Shown in pieces: positions 1-10,181 of a stretch of 42,662 nucleotides of DNA. The DNA comes from Lingula anatina (taxonomy: Eukaryota > Brachiopoda > Lingulata > Lingulida > Lingulidae). Made by a program: the position numbers and the translations under genes. Position 1 is the first letter of the stretch; each line of letters starts with the position of its first letter. Where the stretch lies: NCBI RefSeq assembly GCF_001039355.2, contig NW_019774447.1, positions 319,057 to 361,718 on the forward strand, written 5' to 3'. The notes under the pieces are model-generated. The model did no database searches. It was not told the origin of the DNA and saw only the letters and a list, made by a program, of their open reading frames with translations.

Positions 1-577
1 TGTATTTAACAGTGCCAACAAAGATACTTTAGTGTCCCTCTCCAACTTTATAATCAAATCATTCAAGAAAAGAAGTGAAGTGGTTGCTCTGCTTGGTAAC
101 TCTTAGCATACCCCTTAAAATGTCAGTGTATGGTCCCACTGTTGTGAGAAGTGACTCGGCAGTGGGACTGAACATGGCACAATATTTATATCTGTGTAAC
201 TTATTTACTTATCTGTCTTATGTAATTGTCATTAATCGTAATTATCAATGTCATCAAACTGGCTTTGAACAGCCATGTAAACAGCTATGTAACGGTGGTT
301 TTAAGTTTTTTAAAAACATATTCTTTTTGTGTAACATGTTTATAGTATGTTTATGGTAAATTTATAATCACACCAAGGTTTATCTCATTGCTTAGATAGA
401 ATATTTTATGAGTAATTTTACTAGTACTTATGCTCATTATATAAAGATGGTAATGCACTAACTGTATTGTATTGTCATTTGTATATCATATTGTACAAGG
501 TCATGACAATCTATGTACCAGTACAGAAATAAATTGAATTGAATATAACCAAGTGGGTCCATTAAAATTATAGAAAC
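1..577. other. Presumed NMT intron
   Basis: This stretch follows the donor of NMT exon 4 on the minus strand and is probably intron. I see no coding exon in it. Near 525-545 the plus strand reads AATAAATTGAATTGAAT, which resembles the simple 3' tail of some invertebrate retroposons, but I cannot name an element. Confidence 0.45.
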
Positions 578-2320
578 CTAATTTAGGCACTGGTTGTGTG
601 TCCCAGAATTGGTAGGATTTTCTTGACGCCTCTTCCCAGTTCTTGGGCGCCCCTTGGGGGACTCCCAGCAGTTGCATGGCACGCTGGATCTCTTGGAGCT
701 TATCAACAGGAAGAGGTGGACTCTGGAATTTAAATGAATGTGATGGTAAATCATTCAAAACTTGAAAGATAATCCCAGCATTGACAAAGATTAAATAACA
801 TATTATAACTCTTGATCTAAATCACCATTCACGTGACAAAGGTTCATAGGTGTTGGATAGAAATGTTGTGTTTGACTGATGTTATTAAGTCCCTCAGTAA
901 AGAATAATTCTATGTAATCATCAAATCTATAGATCTTGCAAATAGCAAAAAGCATGATCACTACATGTGGATAAATAAAACCTTTCTCAGTCATATTCTC
1001 ACCTTCACTGCCTCCTGTGACTTAGAGGCACTTGATGAAGCAGGAGCATTGCTGGCAGGTGTACTTCCCCCTGCTGACGATGTGTCATCACGAGAACTCC
1101 CCTCACGGATATCATGCATATGATCCTCAGCTGGGTAGGCATCTCCTGACTGCTTATGTGGATTCACCTACAAGTGAAATGGAAACAAAAATGAGCAACA
1201 AGTTAGACTTAATTTGATAGCAGTAAATGTTTGCACTGTCAAGTTCTCAGCCATAAGTGCAAAGTTATATAACTATCTGCAAAGTGAGATTGCCAAGAAA
1301 AGTTTAAAGAACTCATAGAACAGAGATTTGAGAATCTACTGGCCTGAACCCAAATTCACTGGCCCAAGTCAAATTTTTTTAAAACAACAAATTTTACGTC
1401 AATTAACACAATGAAATTGAACGGGCTTCCTATTGCAAATAAGAACAAACATATGGGACTCCCAACAGGTATGTGAAAAAAAAAAGGATTCAACATTTAG
1501 CCTGAACATTTAGAAAATGAAATGGAGTACAAGTTATAGCTGAAAAAATCTACTGGCCCTACTGGGCCGGTAACTATCTTTCAGAAAAACACTGGCATGG
1601 TCCAATGTTTACTGGCCTTGGCAGTGGTTAATGAGGCAGACTGCTCCAGTGAACAGATTAAGTGCTATTTATCTAAAATTAAAAATACAAGTGTTTACCC
1701 TTAAGTTATCCATGATAAAAAAAGCTCTTTACAACATATTTACTTTTTTCTGGTTATGTGGTGGGTCTATTATTTGACTGTCTGAGTCTCCGCTGGAAGG
1801 GTCTGTTTGCCTTGCTGGTCTTCTCTTCATTTTCTGCTTACTTTTTTTCCTGTGTCCCTCCAGATGATGTCTGTAAAAGATGGTTTATGGAATTTATGTA
1901 TGTATAATGCGATTTTATTTAATACATTGACCAATCAACATTACAGTCTACATGATTGCTAGACCTTTAACGATTACTTCTGCTTTCACTCTACGAATTT
2001 CGAAAACCAATTAATCAAGATGTTTTGCGGGGAGTGTTATTTTCATGGATTAAAAAAGTTCTTAACAAGTAACGCTTCCTCACCCTTGTCCTTCATCGTT
2101 TCAATGGAACACCCAGTAATCTTATTTTGGAAAAATAGGTGCATTTGGGGGAAAATCATGAATGATAGGAATAGAGTATACCCAATAAGAAAAGATCATA
2201 CTATGAAAACACGGTTTACCCTTCTTCTGAGACGTCATCGTCTTCTCCATCTGCATCTACAGCGCTAGTATCTTGATCTAAATCGGAATCCGTCGCGTGC
2301 AGACTATCGACGTCGGCCAT
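578..2320 (-). CDS. NMT: Glycylpeptide N-tetradecanoyltransferase (NMT), N-terminal exons only
   Basis: NMT transfers myristate from myristoyl-CoA to N-terminal glycines of proteins in the cytosol and at ribosomes. Four coding exons join in frame on the minus strand: 2320-2220, 1870-1744, 1167-1003 and 722-578, giving about 179 residues before the gene leaves the window to the left. The start is [13 protein letters not shown], followed by an acidic stretch. Exon 2 carries a lysine-rich block ([13 protein letters not shown]), as in the ribosome-targeting region of animal NMTs. Exon 3 is Ser/Ala-rich linker. Exon 4 has the family hallmark [14 protein letters not shown] just before a donor at 577. 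All splice sites are GT-AG and phases agree (2, 0, 0, then 1). The N-terminal region looks longer than in human NMT1. The catalytic acyltransferase fold is absent because it lies outside the window, so this is a partial gene and not a truncation. The paralogue (NMT1 or NMT2) cannot be told. Confidence 0.9.
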
Positions 2321-2621
2321 GATTGTTTCACATGGTCTACGGAAGTAAAAGAGAAAGCGTAATTTTGATTCGATAAAATATTCATTTGCAGAATCAAGTT
2401 TTTATTTTACTATAATACCTTGAAATGTAATAAGTTGTTATTTTTAAATAAACTGAAAATGATTTAAATTTACAAGATTTTTTCCAGGTTTCGTCTGCGG
2501 TCTAAGTTAATTAAAGTACGCATGCGTAGTTTACATGACAACAGTCACTTCGCTTCCTGTCTGTGTGGACTCTGTTGAATTAAATATTTCTAAAGTAAAT
2601 CTGTCTAAATCAAAAAGAAAA
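2321..2621. promoter_or_regulatory. Divergent promoter region between NMT and calaxin
   Basis: Only about 300 bp separate the NMT start codon (2320, minus) from the preferred calaxin start (2622, plus). The two genes are transcribed away from each other, so this must hold both 5' UTRs and both promoters, or one bidirectional promoter. I see no convincing TATA box. The call rests on gene geometry alone. Confidence 0.5.
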
Positions 2622-5600
2622 ATGAGCAAGGTAACGATGACAAAGAAGGAGATCCAAGCGCTTTCTGAGAGGTTATCCCATTCAACGGCATGTAAGCACT
2701 ACACTGGATTGATTAAACATTTATTTTAGTTTAAGTGTCTGTAGCCTAGGCATGGAAAATTGGCACTGGCATACTCAAATACTGCAATTGACTTAAAAAA
2801 AACAGTATTATTAACAGTTCACCAGGATTATCACTAGTAGTATTAGTAGTATGACAAGTCACACTGAGTGTGCAGTGTCAGCACCCTAGTTAGTCGATAG
2901 TGAAGTAAGGTAAATGGTAGTGTTATCCGTAGAGCTGAATGTGACCAATTGAAATAGAGAAGTCATTAAAATAATGATGATGTAATTAAACTGAAACGGC
3001 AAAATAACTCTGGAACTGGGATTCAGGAATAGATTATACTACTCTGAATTTTACTCATTTAGTTTAGGATAGAATTATGAAACATGATCAGAACAACTTA
3101 GAAGTATACATGATTGTTACAATTTTATTTCAGACAATAAGTATGAAGTTGAAGTCCTTCTCAAGAGCTATTTTCATGAGAAAAATAAGTACAAAATGGA
3201 CAGAGCTGTCTTCAGGGAAATTATATCAAATCATTTTGGATTGAGAGATGATTTGCTTATGGATAGAGGTAAGTTTGTTTGTGCAGTAATGGTTACCAAC
3301 AGGTACGTGGTATTATTACAGTTTATGACAAGCTACTTGTCCAGCTGTAGATGACACATTACTTTCAGCATTCTCCCAGTTCTGTCTGCCAGTAGGCACT
3401 TTGTGAATTGGCTGGTAAATGGAAGGGCAAACCAAACTGCACCATACTTCAAGCTCTTTTTCTTTTAACCACCATATACTCATGTACTTATACTTTTATG
3501 GTCCAAGTCACCACTGGGCTCCATAGAAGGTACTCATACCCCTTGCTGGAGCCTGCTACAGTATGTTGTTTCTCTTATCAACAATACCATTATTTATTCA
3601 GACTTTTGTTTGTAATTTTCAATGAAAAAAAATATATTCCATGATGTCTAGGCGATTAAATCTGTGAGGCAAATGCAAAGTCTGCTTCCTAAAGATGCCT
3701 TGCTAATCACACTGGTAATATACACCTACTAGAATTACATTTTTAGGCATCGCATTTTGTTTTCAAATGAGTCATTAGCCAGTGAATTTCATTAGTTCTT
3801 GGTGTATTATTTTACAGTCCAGTTTTCTCATTCATAACTATATGTCTCTATTCAACAGCAAACATTTTTTTGAACATGTTTGTTAGTTTATGAACATGAT
3901 TAGTGTACATATAGAGATGGCAAATCGCTAAAAGCATTATATGCTCATCTAAGATAACTTTAAAATGTAACTAATTAACTAATAAATGTAAATTCATAGA
4001 GTACGTAGATCTTGAATTTTTTCAAACTGAGCTGTATGTTGCCTAACATAGCATTAATTACATATTGACTTTTTTCCAGTGTTTCGTACTTTTGATAAAG
4101 ATAACGACAGTTTCCTGAACATGGAAGAGTTTGTGAATGGTATGCACATACTGACGCGGGCCTCAATGGAACAGAAGAAAAGCTGTAAGTATAGGGCAAG
4201 GTTCATGCAGACGGGAGGCTAGCAAACATGTGTCTTTCTACTAATTTACATACATCAGTAACAAAACTGTCATCAGTCAAATGTCATTAAATTTCAAATT
4301 TTCAAGTGAATCTCTTTTATTTTTCATATACTTCTAGATTGTTTTAAAGTCTATGACTTGAATGGTGATGGGATTATATCCAGAGAGGAGATGTTCCAGC
4401 TGCTGAAACCCACCTTACTCAAGGTAACTACACTACATCACCTTACTCAAGGTAACTACACTACACCACCTTACTCAAGGTAACCACACTACGCCACCTT
4501 ACTCAAGGTAACCACACTACACCACCTTACTCAAGGCAACTAAACTACGCCACCTTACTCAAGGTAACCACACTACGCCACCTTACTCAAGGTAACCACA
4601 CTACGCCACCTTACTCAAGGTAACCACACTACACCACCTTACTCAAGGCAACTAAACTACGCCACCTTACTCAAGGTAACCACACTACGCCACCTTACTC
4701 AAGGTAACCACACTACGCCACCTTACTCAAGGTAACTAAACTACGCCACCTTACTCAAGGTAACTAAACTACGCCACCTTACTCAAAACTCTGCAAATGT
4801 TGTAAATTTCTGAAAATTTCAATTTACTTTTAATTTTTATTCATTTTTGAATATAGTAATATTTAGATTTTATTACAAATTAAACAAGAAAATGCAAGTT
4901 GTACTGGCAGCATATTTATTCTATCTAAATCTAACTTTGTTTTACACTGCATTGTAATTGCATAAATGATTGTCATATTTTTTAGTCTATTTCAGTAGAT
5001 ATCTGATAATAATGTAACTATCTTTTCATATAAATAAATAAAACAATGTTAACATATGCTTAAATATGCAAAAAAAAAAAAATAGAAACAAAATAAAGCA
5101 AAAAAAAAAAAGGCACACGCCACACCAGGGCTCGAACCAGGGCCCTCCCACTTACAATACAGAGTGACCACTTTACCGCCTGAGCTTTGCAGCCTTTTCA
5201 TCTTAAGTTAGGCACTAAAGGTTATTCGTGCCGAGTGCACATCGTGTAAACATGCCTTTTGCGCACCACACGCATTCGTTGACCTGGGAATACATATAAT
5301 TTTTCCTTTTCTGGCCACACTTTTACACTAATAACTGCAAATTGAACATCTCAATGGCCTAAACGAAGCAACCGGATGACATATGATGCTTACATTTACC
5401 CCTTTATAACACCTACCTCGTCTCAGAAAATGATTTTCACATCAAAAACGTCGAATTTGCGTGTTAGACCGGCCTGGTAATGGCTGCCGTTCAGCGGCCT
5501 CTTCCATTTTAACCATGCATGTTACGGGCACACAAGCCATATAACGCGGCAGCCTACTCGCACAACCATATGCTGCATTCCTAAACAGATTTGGGCAAAT

Positions 5601-6861
5601 AAAGCATTACTCTGCAAATTCTTGCAGAGAATGAACATTTCAAGTTTTATTTTGTAGTTGCACATATAACAATTAACAGAGGTTACTGCAACATATAAGT
5701 TAGCTTTAATATGTGAAGTTTACATTTCCTACACCTCTAGAGTGATTTTCTTTGAATTTTTAACCAATACAACTTTAACAATTTCTGAAGGAATCTAAGT
5801 TCCAGGGAAGGATTGGGTCTTTTCTTCCATGGTCGCGCAACTTTCTTCATTAGGATGATACACAGCTTCGAGCGGCCCACCTTTTAAAGAAGGGAGGGGC
5901 CAGTGGGGATGTTTCATGGTGAGGGACTTTACATCTGTCTTTCACTAAACATGATACAGCCCATTTGGTACTTGCTTGCGTTTTGTTTGGTATTCTGGTT
6001 GCCAAATTCTGAAAAAATTCAGAACTAGCTGATGGCTTCTCGAGCCTCTCCGGCTCATCTTTAATGTCAACTTTAAAGAGATTTTGCTTTAGAATTGCGA
6101 TTGAGACAGAGAGACGTTGTTTTCCAATGTTACTTCTGCGTTATGTTACCTGCTGAATGGCACAGATAAGTGATGCAATAGGTGTGACCGCAAGTTACCC
6201 GACTCATTTCGCATGCCGCATTGCAACAAAGTGACAACCATTCAGTTTAATTAGTCATTACCAGGGTTAATGAATCGTGCTCAGATAAAGCACTTGGCAC
6301 CAATTATCTGCTTTATTTCTCGTAAAGCTCAGCGCCTCGTACTTTATCTATACCTTAGTCGAGGTAACTCACATCATCTTGACTACACTACACCACCTTA
6401 CTCGAGGTAACTCACATCATCTTGACTACACTACACCACCTTACTCAAGGTAACTCACATCATCTTGACTACACTACACCACCTCACTCAAGGTAACTCA
6501 CATCATCTTGACTACACTACACCACCTCACTCAAGGTAACTCACATCATCTTGACTACACTACACCACCTCACTCAAGGTAACTTACATCATCTTGACTA
6601 CACTACACCACCTTACTCAAGGTAACTCAGACACCTCATCTGAATACACTACACTATGCTCAGAGTCTTATACATTTTAATAAAAGTAAATATGTTGTTT
6701 TTGACTTGATAAAAATGATTATTATTTGAATTTTTCAGAAACCAGTAGATTTATTTTAATTTTAAAATATTTAACAAGAAATAACTAAGTTAACTGAAAG
6801 TTTTAAGATTAGTAATGGCACTGTAATAATAATACTAATACTTCACTTAATGCTTAAACTC

Positions 6862-6928
<67 letters not shown>

Positions 6929-7553
6929 TGTATGTCCTGGGTCTACTACAGCCACACCACATTCACATTTAAAGTGCTAATTTCTTCTCTCTCTTTCCTG
7001 ACATAGAGTAGTGGAGAGGAGGACCCAGATGAGGGGATCAAGGAATTGGTGGAAATTGTGCTGAAAAAGCTGGTATGTATACTGATATGCCTGCTTCAAA
7101 GCACTGTGCAATGGTTTATGCCTTAATTTAATCAGAACAACATTTCATTAAACATTGCACCACAGCACTATTAAAGAAATTCGTAATTTGCATGCTTTGA
7201 TTCGCATAAATATTTTCCTTACTTTCCTTTCTTTCTTTCTATATTGATTTTAATTGGTAAATANACACCACCTTACTCAAGGTAACTCACATCATCTTGA
7301 CTACACCACACCACCTTACTCAAGGTAACTCAGACACCTCATCTGAATACACTACACTATGCTCAGAGTCTTATACATTTTAATAAAAGTAAATATGTTG
7401 TTTTTGACTTGATAAAAATGATTATTATTTGAATTTTTCAGAAACCAGTAGATTTATTTTAATTTTAAAATATTTAACAAGAAATAACTAAGTTTTAAGA
7501 TTAGTAATGACACTGTAATAATAATACTAATACTTCACTAACTGCTTAAACTA

Positions 7554-7587
<34 letters not shown>

Positions 7588-8744
7588 TGTATGTCCTGGG
7601 TCTACTACAGCCACACCACATTCACATTTAAAGTGCTAAATTCTTCTCTCTCTTCCCTGACATAGAGTAGTGGAGAGGAGGACCCAGATGAGGGGATCAA
7701 GGAATTGGTGGAAATTGTGCTGAAAAAGCTGGTATGTATACTGATATGCCTGCTTCAAAGCACTGTGCAATGGTTTCTGCCTTAATTTAATCAGAACAAC
7801 ATTTCATTAAACATTGCACCACAGCACTATTAAAGAAATTCGTAATTTGCATGCTTTGATTCGCATAAATATTTTCCTTACTTTCCTTTCTTTCTCTCTA
7901 TATTGATTTTAATTGGTAAATATCTTTTTGCACTTTTATACTAATGTATATTTTTATCTTAATTATCTGTAATTCCACCGTGCAGGATATGGACCATGAC
8001 AGCAAAGTGTCTCTGGAAGATTTTGTGTCTTGTTTGGACAGGGAACCCTTGCTACTGGAGTGCCTGGGCCCCATTTTACCCGACCATACGGTAGGTTTTT
8101 TCAATCACAATTAAAATAATATAAAATTGATGATATAATGTAAGAGATACCAGAACTAGAAAAATTAGACATTGTAACTTATTTTTAAAATCAATTTTCT
8201 ATAAGATATATAATCGTTTTACAACATTCACAAGGTTCACAGCATATTTATCAGCTTAATTGCTTAAATTTTTTCATAGTAATATTTTTATTTTTATCCA
8301 TGTAATGCTATTGCTGTTAAATGCCATATAGCTCTAATTGCTTCATAGGCAAGTTTTATGAATGACATTTAAATGATCCATATATATAGAACTTTATGAG
8401 ACTTGAGTGTAAAATAAAGACAGGATAATTATAGTTTGTTTTTTTTTTAATTCTCATAGCTTGTGCGATAGTTTCACTTTGTACCAGTTGACATTTTAGG
8501 AGAAGGCAGGCCATCAATTCCCAACAATGGAAATGGAATCAGATATTTGAATTGGAATTGGTGACCTTGGCTTGCTTTTCAAGCTAGGTTACAGATTTGT
8601 TGTATCATGGAATGAGCTTATGGACCTGTCTATCTACCTACACTTACTGCACTTATACTTTGCATCTATAATTCTAATGGGTTTCCTTTCCTTTCAGCAT
8701 ATCACTCGATTTGAAGAAAAAATGTTTGGCCAGAGCTGTTAGAG
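2622..8744 (+). CDS. EFCAB1: Calaxin (EF-hand calcium-binding protein 1), outer-arm dynein regulator
   Basis: Calaxin is a neuronal-calcium-sensor-like EF-hand protein that binds outer-arm dynein in motile cilia and flagella. Exons: 2622-2691, 3134-3268, 4080-4184, 4338-4423, 7007-7072 (or its copy 7666-7731), 7986-8094, 8698-8744. With one copy of exon 5 the product is about 205 residues; human EFCAB1 is about 211. EF loops: 74-85 (DKDNDSFLNMEE), 110-121 (DLNGDGIISREE) and 155-166 (DMDHDSKVSLED, Asp at position 12). Exon 5 gives the family segment EEDPDEGIKELVEI. ATG 2622 was chosen; in-frame ATGs at 2535 and 2637 are alternatives. Two joins are uncertain. At exon 1 the only good donor (2692) drops CKH residues that homology would keep. 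At exon 6 the weaker donor at 8095 preserves the FExxMF tail, whereas the stronger donor at 8091 gives a different 36-residue tail. The gene has heavy minisatellite expansion in introns 4 and 5. Confidence 0.92.
4411..4789 (+). repeat. 28-bp minisatellite carrying the calaxin exon 4 splice donor
   Basis: Thirteen units of 28 bp plus a partial one. The first unit is the last 13 coding bases of exon 4 (CACCTTACTCAAG) followed by the donor GTAACT and intron sequence. Eleven of the thirteen units keep AAG|GTAAC; units 5 and 9 have GC instead of GT. Unit types recur in a roughly four-unit higher-order pattern. The unit length is not a multiple of three. Confidence 0.95.
4790..6350. mobile_element. 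Probable inserted sequence inside the calaxin intron 4 array
   Basis: About 1.56 kb separate two arrays of related units. It contains a tRNA-like block on the minus strand (5112-5194) next to two oligo-A runs on the plus strand (5070-5111). No long ORF is present. An insertion or a set of nested insertions is inferred from the interruption; I found no clean terminal repeats. Confidence 0.4.
5112..5194 (-). mobile_element. tRNA-derived SINE-like head
   Basis: Read on the minus strand, this has an A-box-like segment (AGCTCAGGCGGTAAAGTGG) and a B-box (GGTTCGAGCCC) at tRNA-like spacing, followed by a run of T. The T-arm and acceptor stems do not pair properly, so it is not a working tRNA gene. 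It resembles the tRNA-related head of a SINE. Confidence 0.55.
6351..6660 (+). repeat. 43-bp minisatellite related to the exon 4 donor array
   Basis: About six regular 43-bp units start at 6394, 6437, 6480, 6523, 6566 and 6609, after one decayed unit near 6351. Each is the 28-bp unit of 4411-4789 with a 15-bp insertion (CACATCATCTTGAC region), so it again carries CTCAAG|GTAACT. Two more units follow the N at 7264. The two arrays look like one original array split by about 1.5 kb of unrelated sequence. Confidence 0.88.
6858..6926. repeat. (AAT)n microsatellite
   Basis: An uninterrupted run of about 23 AAT/TAA units in the intron before calaxin exon 5. The corresponding run in the duplicated block (about 7554-7585) is much shorter. 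That length difference is what two alleles or two mis-merged contigs would show. Confidence 0.9.
7264..7264. other. Single-N assembly join
   Basis: One N lies exactly where a block of about 650 bp starts to repeat. The bases before it (ending TTGGTAAATA) recur at 7912-7921 and continue there into unique sequence. This is the pattern of two contigs whose overlap was not collapsed. Confidence 0.85.
7666..7731 (+). CDS. EFCAB1: Second copy of calaxin exon 5
   Basis: This 66-base exon is identical to 7007-7072, including the TAG acceptor and GTATGT donor, and encodes the same 22 residues. It sits in a block of about 650 bp (7265-7919) that repeats the sequence running up to the single N at 7264. 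Including both copies would keep the frame but duplicate the segment EEDPDEGIKELVEI. The simplest reading is that two overlapping contig ends were joined by an N, so the real gene has one copy. Confidence 0.75.
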
Positions 8745-8871
8745 TGGGACTTCTCTGTACAGACTCTTTGAAAGAACTCTTTACAAATACAGTAAACCAA
8801 ACACAATGACAACATAAATGAAGAACTTGTGTATATATATATATATCTGCCAGCATCAGTGATATGTATGG

Positions 8872-8877
8872 AATAAA
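8872..8877 (+). terminator. Polyadenylation signal candidate for calaxin
   Basis: AATAAA lies 128 bp after the calaxin stop codon. A second AATAAA at 9183-9188 is an alternative. Either would give a short 3' UTR ending before the 34-bp minisatellite. Confidence 0.5.
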
Positions 8878-9237
8878 CAAAGCTGTAAGGTTTGGTCTTA
8901 TTCAAAATGCAGGTGTCATTTATATTTTCAAATGTCATTTCTCTTCCAATATTCATCTAAGTCCATGTCTCACTGCATCAACTTGACTTAAAATAATGAT
9001 ATCAGCAGCTTTTAACAGGACATCATGTGTACATATTATATTATATTCTATACGAAGTGAGAGGAAGATTCCCATCAGGAATGAGATCTCCATTCTCTTG
9101 TGTCAAACATTCCCTAATAGATGTCAGTTGCTAATGTGGGTTTGGTTTGTGATAGATGTGTACAAATGTATATATTCTCTGAAATAAACTGTGTGACAAA
9201 TGCTTCCGTCTTATGTCTTACGGGATATTGGTAACTT

Positions 9238-10054
9238 CACATCCCTGGGCTCAGTGTAGTTTTTGACAGAGCTTATCCCTGGGATGTGTGATCCCTGACA
9301 GAGCTCATCCCTGGGCTCAGTGTGATCCCTGACAGAGCTCATCCCTGGGCTCAGTGTGATCCCTGACAGAGCTCATCCCTGGGCTCAGTGTGATCCCTGA
9401 CAGAGCTCATCCCTGGGCTCAGTGTGATCCCTGACAGAGCTCATCCCTGGGCTCAGTGTGATCCCTGACAGAGCTCATCCCTGGGCTCAGTGTGATCCCT
9501 GACAGAGCTCATCCCTGGGCTCAGTGTGATCCCTGACAGAGCTCATCCCTGGGCTCAGTGTGATCCCTGACAGAGCTCATCCCTGGGCTCAGTGTGATCC
9601 CTGACAGAGCTCATCCCTGGGCTCAGTGTGATCCCTGACAGAGCTCATCCCTGGGCTCAGTGTGATCCCTGACAGAGCTCATCCCTGGGCTCAGTGTGAT
9701 CCCTGACAGAGCTCATCCCTGGGCTCAGTGTGATCCCTGACAGAGCTCATCCCTGGGCTCAGTGTGATCCCTGACAGAGCTCATCCCTGGGCTCAGTGTG
9801 ATCCCTGACAGAGCTCATCCCTGGGCTCAGTGTGATCCCTGACAGAGCTCATCCCTGGGCTCAGTGTGATCCCTGACAGAGCTCATCCCTGGGCTCAGTG
9901 TGATCCCTGACAGAGCTCATCCCTGGGCTCAGTGTGATCCCTGACAGAGCTCATCCCTGGGCTCAGTGTGATCCCTGACAGAGCTCATCCCTGGGCTCAG
10001 TGTGATCCCTGACAGAGCTCATCCCTGGGCTCAGTGTGATCCCTGGCAGAGCTC
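9238..10054. repeat. 34-bp minisatellite downstream of calaxin
   Basis: Twenty-two near-identical 34-bp units (GAGCTCATCCCTGGGCTCAG, then TGTGATCCCTGACA) run from 9301 to about 10048. Two diverged units precede them and the last unit ends with a G-for-A change. It is GC-rich against an AT-rich background. Such homogeneity indicates recent expansion. Confidence 0.95.
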
Positions 10055-10181
10055 TTTAAAATGTTGACAAAATTACATTGATAAAAATTGTTATAAAATT
10101 ATCTGTTTTTAAGTTTTAATATTTCACAAGTTTCCTTCTCCATTTTAAAAATGAAGCAAAAAATGAGAAACTGATTCCGAA

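Noticed and set aside
1320-1640. Repeated CTACTGGCC words in NMT intron 2 as a possible mobile element.
   Set aside because: The copies are short and irregular, and I could not define ends or target duplications.
5112-5194. Functional tRNA gene on the minus strand.
   Set aside because: A and B boxes are present, but the T-arm and acceptor stems do not pair. A SINE head is more likely.
9238-10054. Regular repeat that could be mistaken for a CRISPR array.
   Set aside because: Units are contiguous with no unique spacers, and the genome is clearly that of an animal.
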